DNA of 64,000 nt. Source: Bacillota bacterium (lineage in GTDB: Bacteria; Bacillota; Clostridia; Acetivibrionales; DSM-1351). Below, piece by piece: positions 42,213 through 52,275 of this stretch. The notes beneath the pieces are model-generated. The model was not told where the DNA came from, did not search any database, and saw nothing but the letters and a program-made list of their open reading frames with translations. The stretch spans positions 99,884 through 163,883 of the forward strand of contig JAEXOY010000036.1 of assembly GCA_023439045.1 (NCBI GenBank). The letters are read 5' to 3'. The stretch's first letter is position 1, and every line of letters begins with the position of its first letter. The translations under genes and the position numbers were made by a program.

Positions 42213-44096
42213 TTAACCCTTTTTGGCCTTATATTTTTTATTATTTAATACATAATCATCGTCCTTTAGCTGCAAGGGCATAACTGAAACAACTATGTGC
42301 TTGTGCTTCAACAGCTCTTTCTCTACATAATATCGAGTATTATTGTGTAGAGCTCTATGCCACCACTTTTTAACGGCAAATTGAGGCAAAATAACCGTTA
42401 TCATATCACCCGTTTGATAATCATATTCTGCCGATTCAATAAACTGCAGAAGAGGATCTACCACCCTGCGGAATGGAGAATATTTGACTATCAGTGGCAT
42501 ACCGGTATTTAACATCTCAAATTTTTCCTTTATTCTAGCAGCGTCCGCTTCGTCAATCACCACAGTAAAAGCACTTATATTGTTTGAAATAGTCTTAGCA
42601 TAGCGCAATGCTCGTATACTTGATCTATTTATGCTTTCTATAGGAACAATTACTCTATTGCGATAGACACTCTGATTTATATCAAAATTAGCTATCTCTT
42701 CAGGTTGCATCTTGAGTTGATAATTAACAGCTGTATAATGTTTTTTGACCTTGAACATCAAAAGCATTAATACAGGTATTAATATAACAACCATCCAAGC
42801 ACCCTCTTTAAACTTGGTGAAGGCAATAATCAATACAACTATGGAGGTTACTACTGCACCAAATCCATTTACAGCAGCCTTGTAGTGCCAATTCTTTCCT
42901 TTGTGTTTAAACCATTTCATAAACATACCTGACTGTGACAAAGTAAATGAAATAAACACACCAATTGCATATAGTCCCAAAAGCTTTGTAACATCAGCAT
43001 TAAAACCAATTATCAATAGTATTGAAAAGATTGAAAGCATGATTATACCATTGTCATAGCTAAGTCTATCTCCCCTCATACTAAGCTGTCTTGGTGCATA
43101 ACCTTCCTTTGCCATTATGGAAATAAGCATTGGAAAACCAGCATATGCAGTATTTGCAGCCATTACAAGTATGATAAAAGTAGTTGCCATTATGTAATAA
43201 TACATAAAGCCACGGCCAAATACCTCCTCCGCTATCATAACTAGCATAGCATTTCCGCCTCTTGGGTCTACATGATACAGATTTGCCAATATAGAGCTTC
43301 CACCGAACAAAGCAAGTATTATAAGTGAGAGTATTAATAAAACCAGCTTTGCGTATTTGGTTGATGGGCTCTTGAAATTGGGAACTGCATTACTGACAGC
43401 TTCAACACCTGTAAGTGCCGTACATCCCCCAGAAAACGCTTTTAGCATAAGTATAATAGTTATGGGTTCTCCAACAGATTGGATAGTAGGTTCTACGGGT
43501 GTGTACCCAAGAGCCTTAACCTTGACTATACCATATACTATCATTGAAATTATACCTAAAATAAATAAATAAGGAGGTATCCCAAAAATTCTGGAAGATT
43601 CCCTCAATCCTCTGAGGTTGCCCAGCATTAATAGAAATATCATTAAACCTGCCAAAGGAACAGCGTATGGTCTAAATGAAGTAAATGCGGTAGTAAACTG
43701 CTGAATTCCTGACGAAATACTAACTGCAACAGTTAGCACATAGTCTACTGATAGAGCAGCTCCTGCCACTACACCTGCACCTATTCCCAAATTTTCTTTT
43801 GCAACAATATAGGCTCCACCACCATTTGGATAGCTATCGATTGTCTGCCTGTATGAAAACATTAATATAAACAATAAAGCAATTATGGCAAATGAAACAT
43901 ATGTCAATTGCTTATACGCTAATACTCCTATTAAAGGAAGCAAAATAACAAGCACATCTTGCCCTGCATATGCTACTGATGAAATAGCATCACTGGACAT
44001 AATAGGCAGTCCCCAAGTTACGCCAAGCCTTTGCTCGTTTAGTGCCTCATTTTTTAATGGTCTTCCTACCAAGACCCTTCTAATTCTCTTAAACAT
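42213..44096 (-). CDS. APC-superfamily permease, KimA-like
   Basis: The 627-residue protein has about twelve transmembrane helices of the APC fold (SSDAISSVAYAGQDVLVILLPLIG, YPNGGGAYIVAKENLGIGAGVVAGAALSVDYVLTVAVS) and a cytoplasmic C-terminal domain of about 160 residues with a universal-stress-like fold (RVIVPIESINRSSIRALRYAKTI). This layout matches Bacillus KimA (YdaO), a high-affinity potassium importer, and related amino-acid permeases. I start at the ATG at 44096 (MFKRIRR), which has GTAGGG upstream, rather than an ATG at 44153. The short AT-rich upstream region does not hold a c-di-AMP riboswitch that I can recognise. Confidence 0.83.
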   Translation of the reverse strand: MFKRIRRVLVGRPLKNEALNEQRLGVTWGLPIMSSDAISSVAYAGQDVLVILLPLIGVLAYKQLTYVSFAIIALLFILMFSYRQTIDSYPNGGGAYIVAKENLGIGAGVVAGAALSVDYVLTVAVSISSGIQQFTTAFTSFRPYAVPLAGLMIFLLMLGNLRGLRESSRIFGIPPYLFILGIISMIVYGIVKVKALGYTPVEPTIQSVGEPITIILMLKAFSGGCTALTGVEAVSNAVPNFKSPSTKYAKLVLLILSLIILALFGGSSILANLYHVDPRGGNAMLVMIAEEVFGRGFMYYYIMATTFIILVMAANTAYAGFPMLISIMAKEGYAPRQLSMRGDRLSYDNGIIMLSIFSILLIIGFNADVTKLLGLYAIGVFISFTLSQSGMFMKWFKHKGKNWHYKAAVNGFGAVVTSIVVLIIAFTKFKEGAWMVVILIPVLMLLMFKVKKHYTAVNYQLKMQPEEIANFDINQSVYRNRVIVPIESINRSSIRALRYAKTISNNISAFTVVIDEADAARIKEKFEMLNTGMPLIVKYSPFRRVVDPLLQFIESAEYDYQTGDMITVILPQFAVKKWWHRALHNNTRYYVEKELLKHKHIVVSVMPLQLKDDDYVLNNKKYKAKKG

Positions 44097-44281
44097 ATGT
44101 ACACACCCTACCTCGTAAAATAAACGGTAATATATGTCCCCTCTTTTGTGCATTAATTTTTATACAAATATAGGATAACAAGAATTAATTCTAATACTTT
44201 TTATTTATTTTTACAATATATATTTTTTACATTAATTCACAATTTTTATAAAGTTTTAATAATATTATTGTGCGTTTATGA

Positions 44282-44331
44282 CAAAAAAGAAAAACGGTGA
44301 AATCCAAAGTAAAAGAGAGGATATCACCGTT
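44282..44331 (-). terminator. Intrinsic terminator of the UPF0182 gene
   Basis: A 13-bp stem with one mismatch (44293-44305 with 44319-44331) is followed on the minus strand by TTTCTTTTTTGTC. Confidence 0.9.
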
Positions 44332-44357
44332 AATATAAAAATAATAAAAAACTTATA

Positions 44358-47171
44358 TTATTGACCTTTCAATTTATTTAAAAGATCGTTAATTTCTTGA
44401 GTCTGTTTCATTAATTCATCTAACTTCTTTTGCAGTTCATTAAGTGTTGCAATATCAATAGCTCCTGGAGAAGTAGTTGAGCCCTGATTATTAGGAGTTT
44501 CATTTACAACAGGTGGTTTGATATTTTCAGAAGGCTTTAACTGCCCTCCAAACAGGTTATCTAATGCCTCGTCCAGGTTATTGCCTATACCATGCTTCAA
44601 GTCTGCTCCTTGTTGGTATCCTACAACAACCTTTCTTATCTGTGGTATGGAAGATTTACTCTCTGATTGAATATAAATAGGCTCAACATAAAGTATGCTT
44701 TGTTCTATAGGTATAACCAGTAGACTACCCTTGAAAACATCAGAGCCGCCTTGGCCCCAAAGAGTCATACTCTCCGAAATCTCACTTATCTGATTAATAT
44801 TTACCTCAACCTGGTCAGGACCAAGAATATTTGTATCCTTCGGGAAGTTAAATAATATCATTTCTCCATATTTATCACTGGAATTTCTAACAGCCAGCCA
44901 AGACACCATGTTATGTTTTTCACCAGATGGAGTAAAAGGTCTCATAAGTATTAGTTCTTCCTTTTCCCCCAGTTCTTCTGGCAGCTTAATCATATTGTAA
45001 TAAGCATCAATTTCCCTGAACCCAGTAGCACTAGTTTTATCTGGATAGTTAGCAATGTTCCACGCATCCTGATTAGTATAGAAGGTTGATATATTCTCCT
45101 TATGAGTTGAAGGATCAATGTGGTACTTCTTGAGCATTTCAGTCTGCACCTTGAATAGTAATTCAGGATAACGTATATGGCTCAAAATGTCCTCTGGCAG
45201 TGATTCTTCAGTAAACACATTTGGATATATCTTCTGATATACCTTTATTATTGGATCTTCCTTGTCAATTATATAGTACTTAACATCACCATTATAAGCA
45301 TCAACAGTAATTTTTACTGAATTTCTGATGTAGTTTATGCCGTTTAAGGATCTTAACTGTGTATCACTGCTTTGCGTATAAAGCGTCTGAGCAGTAGGAT
45401 AGTTATCAGACATTGTATATGCATCAAGTACCCATACCAGTTTACCATTGTCTGTAATAACCAATGCAGGGTCATTATCCACCTTCAAAAAAGGTACTCC
45501 CATCTGAGCTCTTTCTACTACATTTCTATTAGGAAGTATTTTTGAATCGGATGAAATATTACTGGATACCAAAAGATTTGTATCCATATACTTACCAGCA
45601 AACAGCAATCTATTGAGTAGATTTAAGGCTATCTTGTTATTTCCTTCATCTTTAAAGCTTGTTTCAACATTACCATCATAGTCAATTTCCTTCATCTTAC
45701 CAGAACCCTCAGGGTTAACAATAACGTAATTATTTGTAAGTTCTCCATAATAAATTCTAGGCTCGGAGATTTTTAAGGTTTCCTGATCAACTGTATCCAT
45801 CTTCAGGCCACTAAGCAAGAATTCCACTTGACCTTGTGCTGTAAGCTTATTGATAGGATTAACAACTACCCCATATCCATGAGTGTATTTGAAGGTCTTG
45901 TTAACAAAGTTTTGGTTTTGAAGGTTATCAGTATTAACTTCTCTTGCAGAAATAAATACCGGAATTTCTTTGCCATTGATTGTATAATTGAGAATATCAC
46001 CATTTGCAAAGGTGTAAAAATTGGTATTGCTCTGAAGCTGTTTGTTACTATCCAAGGTTGGAGTATAGTCTACAACTCTTATATTATCAATGGTATTTCT
46101 GTTTCTATTAATAATTTCGGGTGTTAAGTCTTCTATTGTATCAAAATCATATGTGTGAATCTTATCCAGTCCAAAAGCAGCCCTTGTTTGAACCATATTA
46201 TTTTTTATATAGTTTTGTTCATACTCAAATTCATTAGGCTTAACTATAAGCTCCTGAACTACGGTGGAAACTAATGTAAGTACTACTAATATAACTGGGA
46301 ATACCGCTATGCTAAGTGCGGCATTTTTGAGCTTGCCCTTCCACATAAATATAAAAGCTAAAACAACAATCGCCAAAACAATGATAGGCGCATAGGTGTA
46401 ATACTTTATCCAAATATTTGTATCTACATAACCCGCACCATTTATATCAAGACGAGTAAAGCTTGTATACAGCAGTCCCTCTCTTTGGAACTTGAATGAA
46501 ATTGTCTTCAATATGAAGAAAACAGCTATATTGATAAGATTATGCCTGAGTATTGACTTGTTTTTGAGCTGTTCCCAAGATACTGTTGTCTGTAATGCTG
46601 CCATTAATGAAAGTACATAATATCCTACTGTGTAAACAATAACAAATAACCACAGATTGGATACAAAATCAAACAGTGACATTAGAAATGGTCTTTGGAA
46701 CATATAATATCCAATATCTTGACCAAACTGTGGATCAACCTTCCCAAATTCAATAGAATTCATAAAAAGTAAAAACTTACTGTAGAAGAAATCCTTAGTA
46801 AGAACTGCACCAATAAAACCAATGCCCAAAGCTATAGGTATATTTAATAGCTTTCTTGGCTCAATGGAATTTGCAACAAAGTATTTCTTCATATTTCTGA
46901 TTATAAGCTTGTTTGATAAATAAACAAAAGCAGTAATTATTACAAAGCATATTGCAAAAAAGATCACCTTATACTTCAAATTTGTTGTAAAAACAGTTGA
47001 GTAGTCTGCTGCCTTATTCAGTTCTCTGAGCTGGATAATCTCCATATAAATAGAGCTTGCAACCAAACCCAGTACAATTGCTACAGCTACAACGATAAGG
47101 CTAATTAGTTTAACACTAAACTTCTTCTTGCTATTCCTCTTCTCTTCTTCTTTGTAGTAATCGTATATCAT
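44358..47171 (-). CDS. UPF0182 family membrane protein
   Basis: The 937-residue protein has seven N-terminal transmembrane helices (to about residue 310) and a large extracytoplasmic domain of about 550 residues. Typical UPF0182/COG1615 features are the GQDIGYYMFQRPFLMSLFDF loop, KPNEFEYEQNYIKNNMVQTRAAFGLD, the NPEGSG and LLVIPIEQSILYVEPIYIQ stretches, and a C-terminal region ending in a coiled coil (LNELQKKLDELMKQTQEIND). The family has no established function. I use the ATG at 47171, which has GAGGGG nine bases upstream; the ATG at 47180 directly abuts that site. It lies downstream of ftsY. Confidence 0.9.
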   Translation of the reverse strand: MIYDYYKEEEKRNSKKKFSVKLISLIVVAVAIVLGLVASSIYMEIIQLRELNKAADYSTVFTTNLKYKVIFFAICFVIITAFVYLSNKLIIRNMKKYFVANSIEPRKLLNIPIALGIGFIGAVLTKDFFYSKFLLFMNSIEFGKVDPQFGQDIGYYMFQRPFLMSLFDFVSNLWLFVIVYTVGYYVLSLMAALQTTVSWEQLKNKSILRHNLINIAVFFILKTISFKFQREGLLYTSFTRLDINGAGYVDTNIWIKYYTYAPIIVLAIVVLAFIFMWKGKLKNAALSIAVFPVILVVLTLVSTVVQELIVKPNEFEYEQNYIKNNMVQTRAAFGLDKIHTYDFDTIEDLTPEIINRNRNTIDNIRVVDYTPTLDSNKQLQSNTNFYTFANGDILNYTINGKEIPVFISAREVNTDNLQNQNFVNKTFKYTHGYGVVVNPINKLTAQGQVEFLLSGLKMDTVDQETLKISEPRIYYGELTNNYVIVNPEGSGKMKEIDYDGNVETSFKDEGNNKIALNLLNRLLFAGKYMDTNLLVSSNISSDSKILPNRNVVERAQMGVPFLKVDNDPALVITDNGKLVWVLDAYTMSDNYPTAQTLYTQSSDTQLRSLNGINYIRNSVKITVDAYNGDVKYYIIDKEDPIIKVYQKIYPNVFTEESLPEDILSHIRYPELLFKVQTEMLKKYHIDPSTHKENISTFYTNQDAWNIANYPDKTSATGFREIDAYYNMIKLPEELGEKEELILMRPFTPSGEKHNMVSWLAVRNSSDKYGEMILFNFPKDTNILGPDQVEVNINQISEISESMTLWGQGGSDVFKGSLLVIPIEQSILYVEPIYIQSESKSSIPQIRKVVVGYQQGADLKHGIGNNLDEALDNLFGGQLKPSENIKPPVVNETPNNQGSTTSPGAIDIATLNELQKKLDELMKQTQEINDLLNKLKGQ

Positions 47172-47299
47172 TCCCGCCATCCCCTCTTTTTTTAGCCAAA
47201 CTAATGCTATAAGCGGATTAATTCTAGCTTTGGCTATTTGGTTAATGTGCTCCCTTAAATTATATATAAAGTTTTACCAAGGTGTTCATTTTTTAACTA

Positions 47300-48208
47300 T
47301 TAGCTAAACAATGCGTCTACAAACTCTTGAGAATCAAATCTCTGCAAATCATCAAGCTGCTCTCCAACACCAATCAACTTTACCGGGATGTCCAATTCAG
47401 ATTTTATAGCTACAACTATACCACCCTTTGCAGTACCGTCTAGCTTGGTGAGTACAATACCAGTGATATCAGAGGTCTCACTAAAGGTCTTAGCCTGAGT
47501 AACAGCATTTTGACCAGTAGTAGCGTCTAGCACCAATAGAGTCTCTTTGTCAGCGCCTGGAAGTTCTCTTTCTAACACTCGTGATACCTTCTTTAATTCT
47601 TCCATAAGGTTCTTTTTGGTATGAAGTCTTCCGGCAGTATCAATTATAAGCAAATCAACCTTTCTGGATTTTGCTGCCTGAACGGCATCAAATACAACAG
47701 CGGCTGGGTCGGAGCCTTCTTTTTGTGCTATTATGTCTACACCCACTCGTTCAGCCCATATCTCAAGCTGATCTATAGCCGCAGCTCTAAAGGTATCCCC
47801 TGCTGCAAGCAAAACCTTCTTGCCCTGCTTTTTGTACAGGTTTGCAATCTTTCCTATTGAGGTAGTCTTGCCAACACCGTTTACACCAATAACAATAATT
47901 ACAGCAGGTGAAGTATTTAGCACCATTTCATTGCCACCCTTTGAAAGTATCTCGGATAGCTCTTCCTTTAAAAGGCCCTTTACTTGCATTGGGTCAATAA
48001 CCCTTCCCTCTTTAACCTTTCTCTTGAGGTCTTCAATAACCTTCATGGTTGTCTCTATTCCGAGATCAGAGGTTATAAGAATCTCTTCTAGCTCATCAAA
48101 AAGGTCATCGTCTACCTTGCCAAATGAAACCAATACCTGATCTATCTTTTCTGTAATGCTCTTTCTCGTTTTCTGTAAGCCGTCCTTAAGTCTGTCAAAA
48201 AATCCCAT
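47300..48208 (-). CDS. ftsY: Signal recognition particle receptor FtsY
   Basis: FtsY is the membrane-docked SRP receptor GTPase that pairs with Ffh. The 302 residues comprise the NG domain only, as in most Firmicutes: N domain to about 90, G1 GVNGVGKTTSIGKIA, then DTAGRLHTKKNLMEEL, TKLDGTAKGG and IGVGEQLDDLQRF at the end. No acidic A domain is present. It lies 302 bases downstream of smc, separated by the inverted-repeat element. Confidence 0.98.
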   Translation of the reverse strand: MGFFDRLKDGLQKTRKSITEKIDQVLVSFGKVDDDLFDELEEILITSDLGIETTMKVIEDLKRKVKEGRVIDPMQVKGLLKEELSEILSKGGNEMVLNTSPAVIIVIGVNGVGKTTSIGKIANLYKKQGKKVLLAAGDTFRAAAIDQLEIWAERVGVDIIAQKEGSDPAAVVFDAVQAAKSRKVDLLIIDTAGRLHTKKNLMEELKKVSRVLERELPGADKETLLVLDATTGQNAVTQAKTFSETSDITGIVLTKLDGTAKGGIVVAIKSELDIPVKLIGVGEQLDDLQRFDSQEFVDALFS

Positions 48209-48270
48209 GGGCTTTCCTCCGTATGTTATAAAAATTCTAAGTAGCTTTTAACATGTTTTACTTATCTATT

Positions 48271-48459
48271 TTATCTTGCATTCATCCGAAATAGTGTTAA
48301 GTGTTTGTAGTGCTTGCGAAAGCCTTTATAATGTCGTGCATGATTCAACGTCCTGTTGAACATGCACTCAAAATGACGTCCTGACATTTTGCCACTATAA
48401 AAACTTTCACCGTGCACACAAACACTAATACCCTATTTCTAATCATTCATGCAAGATAA
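48271..48459. other. 189-bp imperfect inverted-repeat element with two identical-loop hairpins
   Basis: Perfect 11-bp ends (48271-48281 and 48449-48459) begin imperfect arms of about 60 bp. The centre holds two hairpins. The first pairs 48336-48349 with 48355-48367, with one bulged base. The second pairs 48369-48375 with 48385-48391. Both loops contain ACGTCCTG, which reads CAGGACGT on the minus strand. The design fits a MITE or a structured RNA. It lies between smc and ftsY and is GC-richer than other gaps. Confidence 0.7.
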
Positions 48460-48510
48460 TTGAACAAGCTAAAGCATGGTAAAAGCATCTTTTTTTCTTG
48501 CTTCGTCGTC

Positions 48511-51500
48511 CTAGCTAGCCATTTCTCCCATCTTCATGGACACTACCTTTGAAACTCCGTGCTCCTGCATTGTAACACCATACATAGTATCAGAAGCCTC
48601 CATAGTACCCTTTCTATGAGTAACCATGATAAACTGAGTCTTTTTGGAGAATTTCTTGAGATATTCTCCAAACCTGTATACATTGGCGTCATCTAATGCC
48701 GCCTCAATTTCATCTAGCAGGCAGAACGGCGTTGGCTTTAGGCGCAATATTGCAAAAAGCAGTGCAATAGCTGTAAACGCTCTCTCTCCACCTGATAACA
48801 GCATCATGTTCTGGAGCTTCTTGCCGGGCGGCTGCACTTCAATCTCTATGCCGCTCTCAAGTACGTTTTCTTTGTCTACCAAAATGAGTTCGGCACGGCC
48901 GCCTCCAAATAATTCACGATATACTATACCGAAATTATCATTAATAAGTCTGAATTGCTCAATAAATTGCTTTTTCATGGTTTGTACCATTTCATAAACA
49001 ACCTTGCGAAGCTTCTCCTTAGCCTGCTCCATATCGTCCTTTTGAACTGACATGAACTCATATCTCTCTCTGGTCTTTATATAGTCCTCAATAGCAGATA
49101 CATTTACTGGACCTAGCTGTTTTATCTGATTTCTATAATCAGTGATATTCTTCTGGGCTTGAGAAATACTGCCAATGTCTTTTTTAAGTTCGGCAGCATT
49201 TGTGTAGGTAAGTTCATACTCGTCCCACATTCTATCCTGAATAACCTTCATTTCAGCTTCAATTTTAGTATTTTTTACATCAATTCTATTATACTCTTCC
49301 TGCAGCAAAAGTATTGTTTTATTGACTGAGTTGAGTTTTTCAATAAAGTCGGAGGCTTCCTCTTCAAGCACCCTTTTCTCTTCTTGTAGCCTGTCTATCT
49401 CTAAAGTCTTGCCTGTTTTCTCTGTCTCAAGGTTCTTTATTGCAGCTTCTATGCCAACAATAGATTGATTGAGAGAAATGATCTCACTATTGGCCTTCTG
49501 CTTTTCGTGCTCTTTTCTAGTAACGCTTCTTTGTAGTGATTCTTTCTCACCACTAATGCGTTCCATATGTTCATTTACACTCTGCAGGCTTTCGACAATA
49601 GAATTTACCGAAATCTTAAAGTCTGTAATGGATTCATGCAGCTCATCTCTCACCGACTGGTCAGATTTGAATTTCTCCTGATGCTCTGCTATTATCGCCT
49701 TTGTATCAGCAACATCCTTTTCAATAGCAGCCAGCTCGTCCTCATATTTTTTGAGCTCGCTAATAGTATCTAACTCCTGCTTCTTTGCATGCTCTTTTTC
49801 ATCAATAAGCATTTCAATCTTTGCATTGGTTTTCTTAATATTCTCTTCTATCATGGCAAGGTGATTTTCATCCCTTGTTTTAACCAATTCATTATCCCTG
49901 AGCTTTGAGCTTTCCTCTGAAATTTCCTTGTCTATTTCAGTAAGGAGACCTCTCACCTCATTAATCTTCAAGGCAAGTCGAGAATCATCCTTTTTTAGCT
50001 GTGCAATTGTCTGCTCAAGTTCTATAATCTCTCTGCCCCTGCTCAATATTCCCGAACTTCTGGTATCATTGCTACCACCTGACATGGAACCACTAGTACT
50101 CAGAATGTCACCCTCTAGTGTAACAATTCTAAAGGAATATCCAAATTTCCTGGCAATTGCAATACCCGCATCAAGGTTTTCTACCACCGCAACCTTACCA
50201 AGAAGGTTTAAAACTATGCCTTTGTACTTTTCATTGCATTCAACCAGGTCAGAAGCAATACCACAAAAGCCTTGCATTGACTGCAAGCGTTGAATGGTAT
50301 TATCATCAAGACGTTTTCCATTAACTGAGGTAATAGGTAAAAACGTTGCTCTACCCAGCCTATTGGTCTTTAAATAATTGATTGCTTTTTTTGCGTCTTC
50401 TTCACATGAGGCAACAATGTTTTGCAATGCTCCACCAAGAGTCATTTCTATGGCAGTTTCATACCTTTTATCCACCGTCAACAGCTGCGCAACAGTACCG
50501 TGAATTCCCCTGCCAAAGTCAGGAGATTGGCGGCAAACATTCATTATTTCCTTAACACTTCTGCTATAACCCTCCATGGATTTTTCCATATCATTAAGCA
50601 ATCTGTGACGGGAGGTTTTTACCTGAATATCTGTTTTGATAGCCGTATTCTGCTTTTCTAAGTCAGCAATAGTATTAAGGAAGTCTTCCTTTTCATTATT
50701 GAGCTGGGATAGCTTTTCATTTCCAAGCCTAATAAGACCTGTAGTACTTCTTATGCTTTCAGACAGGTCTTCCTTTTTCATATTATCCTTATCTTTTTCA
50801 AGCTTTAAGGTATAAATTTCATTACTAATAGAGTTTTGCCTCTTTTTAATATTTTCTATATGGTTTTTTACATTATTAATCTGTGTCTTCTTGTCAGATT
50901 GAATGTCCAGCTTGTCCATTATGCCCGCTTTGAGCATTTCAATATGACGCTCACTCTCATCGAGGGTTAAAAGAACAGCATCTAACTGTGCTTGATAACT
51001 CTCCAACTTCTTTGAGAAATCAGCATACTGCTTGTTGAGGTATTCTATCTTTGATGACCTGGTTTTCTCTTCCTTGTTGAGCTCTAAAAGCTTGTCATTA
51101 ACCTCTTTTAGCTCACTATCAAGACGAATAACATTTTGTTCGTAGCTTGATATTTTCTCTTTGTTCAAATTAATCTCAGAATTGTATTTTTCCAGACTAG
51201 CTTCTATTACATAAAACTTGTCTCTTGAAGCTGTAATCTTATCGTCAAGCTCTTTTAGCGTCTCGTTTTTTTGCTGATTCTGCAAGGTAATATTGCGCAG
51301 CTTTCTTTCTTCTGCCTCAATATTTTCCTTTATATCTTTATACATACCCTCATATTCCTTGATTTTTTCTCTGAATTTATCCAAGCTATCAAGGTATACG
51401 TTTATCTCAAGCTCCTTAAGACTTTCTCGTAAAGACAAGTATTTTTTTGCAGCATCCGATTGAAGCTTTAATGGTTCTAACTGGCTTTCAAGTTCATTTA

Positions 51501-52083
51501 TAATGTCATTAATTCTAACTAAATTCTGCTCCGTCTGCTCTAGCTTTTTTTCTGCTTCCTGCTTTCTGACCTTGTACTTCATGATGCCTGAAGCCTCTTC
51601 AAAAATATGACGCCTGTCCTCTGACTTTGTGGAGAGGATCTCATCAACACGGCCCTGTCCTATAATAGAATAACCGTCTCTACCAATACCGGTATCCAAA
51701 AACAACTCATGTATGTCCTTAAGACGACATGACGTCTTATTTATCATGTATTCACTTTCTCCAGAACGGTAAACTCTTCTAGTAACAGTAACTTCATTAT
51801 AGGATACTGGCAAATAGTTATCAGAATTGTCTATAGTAAGGGAAACCTCTGCAAAGCCAACAGGCTTTCTGTGCTCAGTACCCGCAAAAATTACGTCCTG
51901 CATGTTGCTGCCACGTAAGGTTTTGGCACTCTGTTCGCCAAGTACCCATCTGACAGCATCCGCAATGTTACTTTTGCCACTACCATTTGGCCCAACAACA
52001 GCGGTAATACCCTCATTAAAGTCTAATGAAATCTTATCCGCAAAGGACTTAAATCCCTGAATTTCGAGTTTCTTTAAATGCAT
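48511..52083 (-). CDS. smc: Chromosome segregation protein SMC
   Basis: SMC is the ATPase core of condensin with ScpA and ScpB. The 1190 residues show every part: Walker A GPNGSGKSNI near 33, a long coiled coil to about 500, the hinge at about 520-650 (GIHGTVAQLL, VASCEEDAKKAI, GGSNDTRSSG), the second coil, and the C-terminal signature LSGGERAFTAIALLFAI with Walker B FCLLDEIEAALDDAN. The opening MHLKKLEIQGFKSFADK is typical. GGGGTG precedes the ATG. It leads into ftsY as in most Firmicutes. Confidence 0.99.
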   Translation of the reverse strand: MHLKKLEIQGFKSFADKISLDFNEGITAVVGPNGSGKSNIADAVRWVLGEQSAKTLRGSNMQDVIFAGTEHRKPVGFAEVSLTIDNSDNYLPVSYNEVTVTRRVYRSGESEYMINKTSCRLKDIHELFLDTGIGRDGYSIIGQGRVDEILSTKSEDRRHIFEEASGIMKYKVRKQEAEKKLEQTEQNLVRINDIINELESQLEPLKLQSDAAKKYLSLRESLKELEINVYLDSLDKFREKIKEYEGMYKDIKENIEAEERKLRNITLQNQQKNETLKELDDKITASRDKFYVIEASLEKYNSEINLNKEKISSYEQNVIRLDSELKEVNDKLLELNKEEKTRSSKIEYLNKQYADFSKKLESYQAQLDAVLLTLDESERHIEMLKAGIMDKLDIQSDKKTQINNVKNHIENIKKRQNSISNEIYTLKLEKDKDNMKKEDLSESIRSTTGLIRLGNEKLSQLNNEKEDFLNTIADLEKQNTAIKTDIQVKTSRHRLLNDMEKSMEGYSRSVKEIMNVCRQSPDFGRGIHGTVAQLLTVDKRYETAIEMTLGGALQNIVASCEEDAKKAINYLKTNRLGRATFLPITSVNGKRLDDNTIQRLQSMQGFCGIASDLVECNEKYKGIVLNLLGKVAVVENLDAGIAIARKFGYSFRIVTLEGDILSTSGSMSGGSNDTRSSGILSRGREIIELEQTIAQLKKDDSRLALKINEVRGLLTEIDKEISEESSKLRDNELVKTRDENHLAMIEENIKKTNAKIEMLIDEKEHAKKQELDTISELKKYEDELAAIEKDVADTKAIIAEHQEKFKSDQSVRDELHESITDFKISVNSIVESLQSVNEHMERISGEKESLQRSVTRKEHEKQKANSEIISLNQSIVGIEAAIKNLETEKTGKTLEIDRLQEEKRVLEEEASDFIEKLNSVNKTILLLQEEYNRIDVKNTKIEAEMKVIQDRMWDEYELTYTNAAELKKDIGSISQAQKNITDYRNQIKQLGPVNVSAIEDYIKTRERYEFMSVQKDDMEQAKEKLRKVVYEMVQTMKKQFIEQFRLINDNFGIVYRELFGGGRAELILVDKENVLESGIEIEVQPPGKKLQNMMLLSGGERAFTAIALLFAILRLKPTPFCLLDEIEAALDDANVYRFGEYLKKFSKKTQFIMVTHRKGTMEASDTMYGVTMQEHGVSKVVSMKMGEMAS

Positions 52084-52275
52084 TTTTCACCCCGGCATAA
52101 GCTAATGCTGATTTTATTGTTTTAATTGTGTTTAGTGTTTTATTTTGTTTCGATATTGCTTAACCTTTTTATACTAAACACTTTGTTTGTTAATCATTCA
52201 ATGCTTTTTATTTTAGCATACTTTGGGATTTTATCAATATTAGTTTACTGCCTTTAGGAATTTATCAACAATAGT

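Noticed and set aside
44097..44281. c-di-AMP (ydaO) riboswitch before the KimA-like gene
   Set aside because: The upstream region is short, AT-rich and lacks GC stems; the only strong hairpin is the UPF0182 terminator.
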